From: Urechidicola vernalis
Lineage (GTDB): Bacteria > Bacteroidota > Bacteroidia > Flavobacteriales > Flavobacteriaceae
Assembly: GCF_031846385.1 (NCBI RefSeq)
Contig: NZ_JAVRHV010000001.1
Span: 806,001-870,000, forward strand
Direction of reading: 5' to 3'
DNA length: 64,000 nucleotides
Made by a program: the position numbers and the translations under genes. Positions 44,900 through 52,716 of the stretch are shown piece by piece. How positions within the stretch are numbered: position 1 is the first letter of the stretch; each line of letters begins with the position of its first letter. The notes under the pieces were generated by a model. That model searched no databases, was not told the DNA's origin, and saw only the letters and a program-made list of their open reading frames with translations.

Positions 44900-45109
44900 C
44901 CAACATCATTTTTGTAAAAACATCGATAAAAGGACTAATAGTATCGAAATGAGTGACTTCTATTAATTTATATTCGTTTTAAATAAGAGTGCAATCTCTT
45001 TATTATCAGTAGAAACAAGCCTAAATCATGATGAAATAGCACCTTCTAAAATTCAATCTCTAGTCAAAAATATTACATTTAGAACAACAAATACAACTAT
45101 AAAATACTG

Positions 45110-45117
45110 TATTTTTG
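45110..45117 (+). promoter_or_regulatory. Candidate -7 box for the AraC regulator and hemH
   Basis: TATTTTTG, a full TAnnTTTG match about 36 bases upstream of the regulator ATG, in the 288-base divergent spacer between hemA and the regulator. No -33 TTG at standard spacing. Besides this box and the hemA box I see no inverted repeat or RNA element in the spacer. Confidence 0.45.
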
Positions 45118-45153
45118 CATTAATTATGGATAAAACCACGCTAAAAGTACAAT

Positions 45154-46056
45154 ATGCATTTTAAAGGTATTGAACGACAAAACAACGACAAAAGTCCGGA
45201 AATATTCCACAAAGAAAGTGGACACTTTTCTATACTACATATTAAAAATGAAAGCAGCGAAGAAGAGCGTTACTTTCAACATTTAGAGCATAACTACATA
45301 CAACTCTATTTTTGTTTAGAAGAGACTTGTACTGTTGCCTTTAATATGGAACATTGTAAAATTGAATTACACGAAGATGAATCCGGTTTGATTTATTATA
45401 AGGAGTTGAATTCAAACCTGCTTTTTACCATGGAACCACATTCTGAATTGGCTATCATTATGATACCTTTAAAGCATTTTCATTCGTTATTTTCTGAAGA
45501 TGATAATTTGTTTTTCAATTTTGAAAACATGAAGTTGGGAAAACCTATTATTGAAACAAAACCAACTGGAAATTTTGTAAAAAGCATCTTGCATCAAATC
45601 TTTCAACAAAAGGTTAACAATTCACTAAAGACCCTTTATATAAAAGGAAAAATATATGAATTACTAAGCATGTATTTTAACATGAATGATGAGAGCGATG
45701 CGGAGAGATGTCCTTTCATGGCGAATGAAGATACGGTCCAAAAAATTAAACAAGCAAAAGATATTATTACCTCAGAAATGGCATCACCACCTAGTTTAGA
45801 AGAACTTTCTAAAATGGTGGGGCTGAATATTAAAAAATTAAAAATGGGCTTTAAAGAATTGTACGGAATGCCTGTATTTACTTTTTTATTCCATTACAAA
45901 ATGGAGCACGCCAAAAAATTATTATCGGAAAATGGACACAATGTAAATGAAGTTGCTTTGCAAGTTGGTTATTCAACATCTAGCCATTTTATCGTTGCTT
46001 TTAAAAAGAAATTTGGCATCACCCCAAAACAATTTACCAAACAAGAAATTAATTAA
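45154..46056 (+). CDS. AraC-family regulator of the heme locus
   Basis: 300 residues. The N-terminal part (about 1-175) is a beta-rich, cupin-like sensor domain of unknown ligand. The C-terminal AraC-type helix-turn-helix pair (about 195-297) has PPSLEELSKMVGLNIKKLKMGFKELYG and VNEVALQVGYSTSSHFIVAFKKKFGITP. Between them is RCPFM (Cys186-Pro187), close to the Cys-Pro heme regulatory motif of eukaryotic ALA synthase (RCPFL). It is divergent from hemA and its stop directly abuts the hemH ATG, so it probably controls heme genes. Heme sensing is a hypothesis, not shown by the sequence alone. Confidence 0.88.
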   Translation: MHFKGIERQNNDKSPEIFHKESGHFSILHIKNESSEEERYFQHLEHNYIQLYFCLEETCTVAFNMEHCKIELHEDESGLIYYKELNSNLLFTMEPHSELAIIMIPLKHFHSLFSEDDNLFFNFENMKLGKPIIETKPTGNFVKSILHQIFQQKVNNSLKTLYIKGKIYELLSMYFNMNDESDAERCPFMANEDTVQKIKQAKDIITSEMASPPSLEELSKMVGLNIKKLKMGFKELYGMPVFTFLFHYKMEHAKKLLSENGHNVNEVALQVGYSTSSHFIVAFKKKFGITPKQFTKQEIN

Positions 46057-47079
46057 ATGAAAGGAGTATTACTTGTAAATCTGGGATCACCAGATAGCAC
46101 TAGCACAAAAGATGTACGCAAATATTTAGACGAATTCCTAATGGATGAACGTGTAATTGATATGGCTTATTGGAAACGTTTTTTACTAGTAAAAGGAATT
46201 ATATTAAATACACGACCAAAAAAATCGGGGGCAGCATATAAAAAAATATGGTGGGACGAAGGTTCTCCATTGATTGTGCTTTCAGAACGCTTTACTGAAA
46301 AGTTTAAACAGAAAGTAAAAATACCGGTTGCCTTAGGAATGCGCTACGGGAGTATGAGTATTCAAAAAGGAATTAACGAATTACATGAACAAGGTGTTAC
46401 TGAAATATTTATGGTTCCATTATACCCTCACTACGCCATGTCTAGTTATGAAACTGTGGTTGTTAAAGCGGAAGAGGTTATAGCAAAAGACTTTCCATCT
46501 ATAAAATTAGAAACGTTTCCTGTTTTTTACAATGATAAAGAATACATAAACACAATGGTAGAGAGTATTCAAAGGCATTTGGAAGGAATTGATTACGAGC
46601 ACATCTTATTCTCTTACCATGGTATTCCAGAGCGTCATATTAGAATTTCGGACACTACAAAGTCACATTGTCAACTTGATGGATCTTGCTGTAATAAGCC
46701 ATCAGAAGCACACAAAACGTGTTATAGACATCAATGTTTTGAAACTACTAAAGAGATTGTTAAACAATTAAATTTAGAAGGAAAAACATATAGTAACTCA
46801 TTCCAATCTCGATTATTGAAAGATCCTTGGTTAAAACCATATACTGATTTTGAACTGGAAGCATTCCCCGAAAAAGGAAAAAAGAAAATTGCGGTTATAA
46901 CTCCGGCTTTTGTTACCGATTGCCTTGAAACACTAGAGGAAATTGCAATGGAAGGAAAGGAGCAATTTTTAGAAGCAGGTGGCGAAAAATATTTTCATGT
47001 CCCATGCTTAAATGATGATGACAAATGGGTAGATACCGTTGTAAAATGGACCAAGAACTGGGAGAATAATAAAAATTAG
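46057..47079 (+). CDS. hemH: Ferrochelatase
   Basis: Inserts ferrous iron into the porphyrin at the last step of heme synthesis. 340 residues. Motifs: MKGVLLVNLGSPDS, the LGMRYGSMSIQKGI loop, MVPLYPHYAMSSYETV, and LFSYHGIPERHI with the catalytic His, then TPAFVTDCLETLEEIA. A cysteine-rich stretch (HCQLDGSCCNKPSEAHKTC) near the middle is typical of many bacterial ferrochelatases; whether it holds an Fe-S cluster here is not known. The ATG follows the regulator stop with no spacer, implying cotranslation with the AraC protein. Confidence 0.96.
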   Translation: MKGVLLVNLGSPDSTSTKDVRKYLDEFLMDERVIDMAYWKRFLLVKGIILNTRPKKSGAAYKKIWWDEGSPLIVLSERFTEKFKQKVKIPVALGMRYGSMSIQKGINELHEQGVTEIFMVPLYPHYAMSSYETVVVKAEEVIAKDFPSIKLETFPVFYNDKEYINTMVESIQRHLEGIDYEHILFSYHGIPERHIRISDTTKSHCQLDGSCCNKPSEAHKTCYRHQCFETTKEIVKQLNLEGKTYSNSFQSRLLKDPWLKPYTDFELEAFPEKGKKKIAVITPAFVTDCLETLEEIAMEGKEQFLEAGGEKYFHVPCLNDDDKWVDTVVKWTKNWENNKN

Positions 47080-47144
47080 TAAAAATCAATTTCTGCATCT
47101 GAATAAAATATCCTTATTTTTGATTTAACTAAACGCGCCAAACT

Positions 47145-47690
47145 ATGGAATTTTTATATTTAAAGTCACTTCATATCATTTTTGTAATTACTTGGTTTGC
47201 TGGTCTCTTTTATATTGTAAGGCTGTTCATTTATCATACTGAGGCTGAATCTAAATCTAGTCCTGAAAAAGAAATTCTGCAAAAGCAATACAAATTAATG
47301 AGTAAGCGCTTATGGTATATTATTACTTGGCCATCAGCAATTCTAGCAACAGGCTTTGCTATTTGGATGTTAGTGCAAAACCCCGCTTATTTAACCATGA
47401 GTTGGATGCTTATTAAAATTGGATTTGTTGGGTTGTTAATTTTATATCATTTGGTTTGCCAACGTATTTATTCTCAATTGCAAAATGACATTATAAAATC
47501 TTCGTCTTTTAAACTACGCATGTTTAACGAAGTGGCTACAATACTTTTATTTGCCATTGTATTTTTAGTAGTATTAAAAAGCACTATTAATTGGATTTGG
47601 GGTGTTGTTGGCATCGTAGCAGTTGGTCTGCTTTTAATGGGAGGAATACAACTTTATAAAAAAGTTAGAATTAAAAATGAGGAAGAATAG
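47145..47690 (+). CDS. hemJ: HemJ-type protoporphyrinogen IX oxidase (CopD family)
   Basis: 181-residue membrane protein with four to five helices, starting MEFLYLKSLHIIFVITWFAG (HemJ-typical, with the conserved His in the first helix), then LMSKRLWYIITWPSAI and a second conserved Lys/Arg region. It would oxidise protoporphyrinogen IX to protoporphyrin IX, linked to the quinone pool. This is the step missing from the minus-strand hem genes, and it follows hemH by 65 bases. A TAnnTTTG box (47115-47122, TATTTTTG) just upstream may give it its own promoter. Cannot be HemG or HemY, which have quite different sequences. Confidence 0.88.
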   Translation: MEFLYLKSLHIIFVITWFAGLFYIVRLFIYHTEAESKSSPEKEILQKQYKLMSKRLWYIITWPSAILATGFAIWMLVQNPAYLTMSWMLIKIGFVGLLILYHLVCQRIYSQLQNDIIKSSSFKLRMFNEVATILLFAIVFLVVLKSTINWIWGVVGIVAVGLLLMGGIQLYKKVRIKNEEE

Positions 47691-48308
47691 TTAATTCTGA
47701 AGGGAGTTTTCGAATGGAATTCGGTTAATAATACTTCTTCCTAAAGTTACTTCATCAGCATATTCCAATTCATCTCCTACAGAAATCCCTCTTGCAATTG
47801 TAGACATGGTTACACCCAACCCTTCCAATTGCCTGTATATATAAAAATTAGTGGTGTCTCCTTCCATAGTAGAACTTAATGCAAAGATTACCTCTTTAAT
47901 TGAACCCGATTTGGCTTTTCCTACCAAACTTTCTATAGTCAAATTCTGAGGACCAACACCTTCCATCGGTGATATTTTTCCACCTAAAACATGATAAACG
48001 CCTTTAAATTGTGCTGTACTTTCAATTGCCATTACGTCTCTAATGTCTTCTACAACACAAACAATTTCTTCATTTCTATTGTTACTAGCACAAATTTCAC
48101 ACAATTCGACATCAGAAATATTATGGCATTTTTTACAGTTTTTTATCGAATCAACCATTTCATTCAAGGCACTAGCCAATTGATGCGTTTGCTCATTTGG
48201 TCGCCTAAGTAAATGTAATACTAATCGCAGTGCAGTTCTTCTACCAATTCCAGGCAATTGAGACACTTCATTTACGGCATTCTCTAAAAGTTTCGATGAA
48301 AAATTCAT
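47691..48308 (-). CDS. recR: Recombination mediator protein RecR
   Basis: 205 residues, works with RecO to load RecA at gaps. Motifs: VSQLPGIGRRTALRLVLHLL (helix-hairpin-helix), the C4 zinc finger CKKCHNISDVELCEIC, and the Toprim domain (VCVVEDIRDVMAIE with the acidic residues, YHVLGGKISPMEGVGP). The full family length is present. Its stop directly abuts that of hemJ, so the two genes converge with no intergenic terminator. A divergent symporter gene lies 67 bases upstream. Confidence 0.97.
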   Translation of the reverse strand: MNFSSKLLENAVNEVSQLPGIGRRTALRLVLHLLRRPNEQTHQLASALNEMVDSIKNCKKCHNISDVELCEICASNNRNEEIVCVVEDIRDVMAIESTAQFKGVYHVLGGKISPMEGVGPQNLTIESLVGKAKSGSIKEVIFALSSTMEGDTTNFYIYRQLEGLGVTMSTIARGISVGDELEYADEVTLGRSIINRIPFENSLQN

Positions 48309-48375
48309 TCAACAAAAGTAAGAATTCAATGCAACAAATAAAGTTATTTTTAGTTTCTTTGATAAAATTCTGTTT

Positions 48376-49812
48376 ATGCAACCTATTCACATAATCCTAT
48401 TGATTGCAGCCTATTTTGGGCTTTTAATTTTTATTTCATTTTTAACCGGAAAAAACGAAAGTAACGATGCTTTTTTTAAGGCGAATAGACAATCGCCTTG
48501 GTATGTTGTTGCATTTGGAATGATTGGCGCCTCACTTTCTGGGGTCACTTTTATATCTGTACCAGGATGGGTAGAAGGACAACAATTTTCTTATATGCAA
48601 ATGGTTTTGGGGTATATTGTTGGGTATGCAGTAATAGGACTTGTTTTAATGCCGCTCTACTACCGCTTAAACCTCACCTCAATCTATACGTATTTGCGTG
48701 ATAGATTCGGAGATAAAAGTTATAAAACGGGAGCGTCCTTTTTTCTTATCTCTAGAATTGTTGGGGCATCCTTTAGGTTATTTTTGGTAGCAAATGTGTT
48801 GCAACTTATTCTTTTTGACAGTTATAATATTCCGTTTTGGGTAACTGTTGTTATCACTATTCTATTGATTTGGCTATACACTTTTAGAGGCGGCATAAAA
48901 ACCATTGTTTGGACAGATACGCTACAGACTTTATTTATGCTTTTGGCTGTTGGAATTTGCATTTATTCCATTTCAGATTCGCTACAAATTGAAAATTTAT
49001 TCTCTTATGTAGCCGATAGTAACCTCTCAAAAACTTTCTTTTTTGACGATGTTAATGCAGGTAATTATTTTTGGAAACAATTCTTTTCAGGTGCTTTTAT
49101 TGCCATTGTAATGACTGGTTTAGATCAAGACATGATGCAAAAAAACTTAACTTGTAAAACAGTAAAAGATGCTCAGAAAAACATTTTTTGGTTTACCATC
49201 GTTTTGGTTATTGTAAATTTCTTCTTCTTAGCATTAGGTATTTTACTAACCGATTACGCCGCTAGTGCAGGAATTGATGCTCACAAAGACGATTTATTCC
49301 CTTCCATTGCTATGCTAGGAGATTTAGGTATTGGTGTTTCCTTGTTTTTCTTACTCGGTTTAATTGCGGCAGCCTATTCTAGTGCTGACAGTGCCTTAAC
49401 ATCATTAACAACATCATTCAGCATTGATATACTAGAAATTGACCAAAAAAATTCTGAAGAAGAACAAATTAGAATTAGAAAAAGGGTTCATATTGCATTT
49501 TCATTAGTTCTTATTGTTACGATTTTAGTGTTTAAATATTTTATAGCAAATGAAAGCGTCATTGCAAAAATATTCCAATTTGCTGGCTATACTTATGGTC
49601 CATTGCTAGGACTTTATGCATTCGGCTTATTTACCAAGCAAAAGGTGAATGACAACGCCGTACCATATATTGCTATTTTAGCACCTGTTTTAACCATTCT
49701 AATTAGTATCTATTCCAAAAAATCATTCGGATTTGATTTTGGGTTTTTCGTCCTTGTCTTAAATGGGTTTTTAACTTATTTAGGCCTATTCTTATTCAGA
49801 AAGAAGAAGTAA
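48376..49812 (+). CDS. Sodium:solute symporter (SSS family)
   Basis: 478 residues with about thirteen membrane helices. The SSS pattern is visible in GMIGASLSGVTFISVPGWV, the SRIVGASFRLFLVANV helix, RGGIKTIVWTDTLQTLFML and GLDQDMMQKNLTCKT, followed by LIAAAYSSADSALTSLTTSFSID. It imports an organic solute coupled to sodium at the inner membrane. The substrate cannot be read; relatives carry sugars, proline, pantothenate or sialic acid. It starts the plus-strand group that includes pdxH. No regulatory gene lies near. Confidence 0.92.
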   Translation: MQPIHIILLIAAYFGLLIFISFLTGKNESNDAFFKANRQSPWYVVAFGMIGASLSGVTFISVPGWVEGQQFSYMQMVLGYIVGYAVIGLVLMPLYYRLNLTSIYTYLRDRFGDKSYKTGASFFLISRIVGASFRLFLVANVLQLILFDSYNIPFWVTVVITILLIWLYTFRGGIKTIVWTDTLQTLFMLLAVGICIYSISDSLQIENLFSYVADSNLSKTFFFDDVNAGNYFWKQFFSGAFIAIVMTGLDQDMMQKNLTCKTVKDAQKNIFWFTIVLVIVNFFFLALGILLTDYAASAGIDAHKDDLFPSIAMLGDLGIGVSLFFLLGLIAAAYSSADSALTSLTTSFSIDILEIDQKNSEEEQIRIRKRVHIAFSLVLIVTILVFKYFIANESVIAKIFQFAGYTYGPLLGLYAFGLFTKQKVNDNAVPYIAILAPVLTILISIYSKKSFGFDFGFFVLVLNGFLTYLGLFLFRKKK

Positions 49813-49821
49813 ATTTGCAGT

Positions 49822-50472
49822 ATGGAAAAAGATTTAAGCAACCATCGGAAAACATATCAAAAAAAGGGTTTATCCATAGATTCTGTTCCTGAAAACCCAA
49901 TGGAATTATTTCAGAAATGGTATTATGAAGTTGAAGAATTTGGTAGCACCACAGAAGAAGCAAACGCTATGACTTTAGCGACCATTGGAGTAGACGGCTT
50001 TCCTAAAAGCAGAGTTGTTTTATTAAAAAAATATACTTGGGAAGGTTTTATTTTCTACACGAACTACAACAGTGAAAAAGGAAAAGCTATAAAAGCAAAC
50101 CCTCATATCTGCCTCTCTTTCTTTTGGCATGATATGGAGCAACAAATTATCATAAAAGGTGTGGCTGAAAAAACTTCGGAAAACATCTCCGACGGTTATT
50201 TCGAATCGAGACCCGACGGCTCCAAATTGGGCGCATGGGCATCAAATCAAAGTTCAGTTGTTAAAAATCGAGAAATACTAGATAGCAAATTGGACGAACT
50301 TGAAAAACACTACGAAGGAAAAGAAATCCCTAGACCAGCGCATTGGGGCGGGTTTTTAATAAAACCAATTTCAATGGAATTTTGGCAAGGGAGACCCAAC
50401 AGAATGCATGACAGAATTAGATATACTTTACAAGAAGATTTTAATTGGAAAATTGAACGATTAGCCCCATAA
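49822..50472 (+). CDS. pdxH: Pyridoxamine 5'-phosphate oxidase
   Basis: FMN enzyme that oxidises pyridoxine or pyridoxamine phosphate to PLP. 216 residues. Motifs: ANAMTLATIGVDGFPKSRVVLLK, FYTNYNSEKGKAI, ISLSFFWHDMEQQI-like segment, SRPDGSKLGAWASNQSSVV and the C-terminal RPAHWGGFLIKP with the signature EFWQGRPNRMHDRIRY. All flavin- and PLP-binding residues are in place. It starts 9 bases after the symporter stop and probably shares its transcript. PLP is needed by hemL upstream, though that is not a specific link. Confidence 0.96.
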   Translation: MEKDLSNHRKTYQKKGLSIDSVPENPMELFQKWYYEVEEFGSTTEEANAMTLATIGVDGFPKSRVVLLKKYTWEGFIFYTNYNSEKGKAIKANPHICLSFFWHDMEQQIIIKGVAEKTSENISDGYFESRPDGSKLGAWASNQSSVVKNREILDSKLDELEKHYEGKEIPRPAHWGGFLIKPISMEFWQGRPNRMHDRIRYTLQEDFNWKIERLAP

Positions 50473-50484
50473 TTTTTATATTTG
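50453..50484 (+). promoter_or_regulatory. Promoter candidate for the sixA-like gene
   Basis: TTG, 21 bases, TATATTTG matches the Bacteroidota pattern; a transcript would start about 13 bases before the next ATG. The -33 element lies within the end of pdxH. Confidence 0.5.
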
Positions 50485-50503
50485 ACTCTGTTAAATTGAA
50501 TCT

Positions 50504-50992
50504 ATGAAAACCATATATATTGTTAGACATGCCAAATCGTCTTGGACATACGAAGGGATTGATGACGCTGATAGACCCCTAAAGAAAAGAGGTATTAATG
50601 ATGCGCACCTCATGTCAAAAATTTTAATGGACAAAATTGACCGTCCAGATGTGTTTGTTTCCAGTAGTGCTAATAGAGCCCTGCATACCGGTGTTATTTT
50701 TGCAAAGAAATTTAAATACCCTATGGCTAACTTAAAAATTAGCAATTCGCTGTATAGTTTTAGCGACGGTTATTTAGTAAAAACTATAAAAGCTTTAGAT
50801 AACGGATTCGACTCTGCGATTATATTTAGCCACAACCATGGCATTAACGATTTCGTAAATGCCTATGGAAATAAATTTATAGACAACGTTCCGACTTGCG
50901 GAATTGTAGGAATTCAGTTTGACACCAAGCATTGGAAAAGTATTAAAAGAGGAAAAACACTGCTAGCTGATTTTCCAAAGGAATTCAAATAA
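50504..50992 (+). CDS. SixA-like histidine phosphatase
   Basis: 162-residue phosphohistidine phosphatase of the histidine-phosphatase superfamily. The RHG-type motif is IVRHAKSSW, with the nucleophilic His near residue 8; the second catalytic His is in FSHNHGINDF. It lacks a phosphoglycerate mutase domain and fits SixA, which can act on phosphohistidine proteins. Its 18-base separation from the Ppx-like gene suggests a shared phosphate-related job. In related genomes a polyphosphate kinase often lies between them, from memory. Confidence 0.88.
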   Translation: MKTIYIVRHAKSSWTYEGIDDADRPLKKRGINDAHLMSKILMDKIDRPDVFVSSSANRALHTGVIFAKKFKYPMANLKISNSLYSFSDGYLVKTIKALDNGFDSAIIFSHNHGINDFVNAYGNKFIDNVPTCGIVGIQFDTKHWKSIKRGKTLLADFPKEFK

Positions 50993-51010
50993 CATTTAAA
51001 CGCAATTATT

Positions 51011-51901
51011 TTGAAAATAAAAAAATACGGAGCTATCGATATTGGATCTAATGCAATTAGACTGTTGGTGGCGAATGTTATTTCCAAGAAAAATAGCGAA
51101 CCGCAAATCAAAAAATCATCATTGGTAAGGGTACCAATTCGTTTAGGGGCCGATGTTTTTGTTAAGGGAAAAATTTCTAAAGCAAATGAAAAAAGGATGA
51201 TAGATGCTATGAACGCATTTCAATTATTAATGAATGTTCATGGGGTAGAAAATTATAGAGCCTGTGCAACATCTGCAATGAGAGAGGCGTCTAACGGAAA
51301 TGAAGTTATTGATTCTGTTTTAGACAAAACAGGTATTCAAATAGATTTGATTGATGGAAAAACGGAAGCTGAAATCATTTTCTCCACAGATTTAGCCGAT
51401 GTTATTAAAGAAGACAAATCGTACTTATATGTTGATGTTGGTGGTGGTAGTACAGAATTTACAGTATTTTCTAATGGCAAGTTAATCAATTCAAAATCCT
51501 TTAAAATTGGTACCGTTCGTTTACTTAACAAAGTGGTCGATAAGAAAAAACTGTGGCCAGAAATTAAAGATTGGATCAAATCCAATACGCAAGGCATGCG
51601 AAAAGTTACAGTTATAGGATCTGGTGGAAATATTAATAAAATATTTAAAATGTCAGGGAGACAGCCTGGTAAGCCTTTATCATTCATTTATTTAAGTGCA
51701 CATTATCAATTCTTAAAACAGATGAGTTATGATGAACGTGTTACAGAATTAAGTTTAAATCCAGATAGAGCCGATGTAATTATACCTGCAACTAAGATTT
51801 ATTTAAATGCAATGAAATGGAGTAATTCCAATAAGATTATTGTTCCAAAAATTGGATTATCTGATGGAATCATAAAAACATTACATCAAAGCGAAATCTA
51901 A
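51011..51901 (+). CDS. Ppx/GppA-type exopolyphosphatase-like protein
   Basis: 296 residues, only the N-terminal ASKHA catalytic pair of domains. Motifs: GAIDIGSNAIRLLVA, CATSAMREASNG, YVDVGGGSTEFTVF and VTVIGSGGNINKI. It starts at a TTG (MKIKKYGAIDIGS); in frame upstream there is only the stop of the preceding gene and no ATG. It would hydrolyse inorganic polyphosphate or pppGpp. The usual C-terminal HD-like half of E. coli Ppx is absent, which is common for this short type. Confidence 0.88.
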   Translation: MKIKKYGAIDIGSNAIRLLVANVISKKNSEPQIKKSSLVRVPIRLGADVFVKGKISKANEKRMIDAMNAFQLLMNVHGVENYRACATSAMREASNGNEVIDSVLDKTGIQIDLIDGKTEAEIIFSTDLADVIKEDKSYLYVDVGGGSTEFTVFSNGKLINSKSFKIGTVRLLNKVVDKKKLWPEIKDWIKSNTQGMRKVTVIGSGGNINKIFKMSGRQPGKPLSFIYLSAHYQFLKQMSYDERVTELSLNPDRADVIIPATKIYLNAMKWSNSNKIIVPKIGLSDGIIKTLHQSEI

Positions 51902-51903
51902 AT

Positions 51904-52716
51904 TTAGTTTACGGCAATAAACTCAGTTACCAATTTACACACGGTTTTTTCGGCAATTTTGGCGACTTCTTGAACTTCTTCATGAGAAACCTCGACTACC
52001 TGCCCTTCTACCCCTAAATCGGTAATTACTGAAATTCCGGCACAAGTCATACCCATATGTTTAGCCACAATAACTTCAGGAACAGTAGACATACCTACTG
52101 TATCGGCTCCTACAACTTTTACCATTACATATTCCGCAGGCGTTTCAAATGTAGGCCCTTGCAGGGCTAAATAGACTCCTTTTTGAACTGGTATATCTAA
52201 CTTTTCAGCAACACTTTCCATAGACGCAATCATATCTAAACTATACGGTTCGTGCATGTCAACAAAACGAGGTCCGAATCGTTCATCATTTGGGCCACGC
52301 AAAGGATGTTCTGGCATAAAGTTTATATGATCAGAAATTAGCATTATATCTCCAACACTAAAATCAGGATTTACACCCCCAGAAGCGTTCGAAACTATAA
52401 GTTTTTCAATACCTAAATATTTCATTACTCTAATAGGAAAAACTACTTGCTGTATATCGTAGCCTTCATAATAATGAAACCGCCCACGCATTGCCAAAAC
52501 CAACTTACCTCCTAGTTCTCCGTAAATCAACTCTCCTTGATGTCCTTTTACAGTAGAAACAGGGAAATGAGGAATCTCTTCATAAGATATTCTTACATGC
52601 GCTTTAATATCATTCGCTAAATTTCCGAGGCCTGTACCTAAAACAATACCAAAGGCTGGATTAGAAATCCCCTTTTCTTTTAAATATTGAACTGTTTCTT
52701 GTACTTTATCCCACAT
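51904..52716 (-). CDS. Purine nucleoside phosphorylase (trimeric PNP/MTAP type)
   Basis: 270 residues. Phosphorolysis of inosine, guanosine and their deoxy forms. Motifs: FGIVLGTGLGNLAN (phosphate loop), MRGRFHYYEGYDIQQVVFP, SNASGGVNPDF, LQGPTFETPAEY and VGMSTVPEVIVAKHMGM, with the family purine-binding Glu and Asn-type residue near the end. Length and motifs fit the low-molecular-weight trimeric class rather than DeoD. It overlaps the end of lpxK by 11 bases, so it is translated from the same message. Confidence 0.95.
   Translation of the reverse strand: MWDKVQETVQYLKEKGISNPAFGIVLGTGLGNLANDIKAHVRISYEEIPHFPVSTVKGHQGELIYGELGGKLVLAMRGRFHYYEGYDIQQVVFPIRVMKYLGIEKLIVSNASGGVNPDFSVGDIMLISDHINFMPEHPLRGPNDERFGPRFVDMHEPYSLDMIASMESVAEKLDIPVQKGVYLALQGPTFETPAEYVMVKVVGADTVGMSTVPEVIVAKHMGMTCAGISVITDLGVEGQVVEVSHEEVQEVAKIAEKTVCKLVTEFIAVN

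Noticed and set aside
44866..45153. Possible riboswitch or small RNA in the hemA-regulator spacer
   Set aside because: No conserved fold, inverted repeat or terminator is visible; only two promoter-like boxes.
49810..49817. TAAATTTG box before pdxH
   Set aside because: It overlaps the symporter stop and is only four bases from the pdxH ATG, leaving no normal room for a leader; likely chance in AT-rich DNA.
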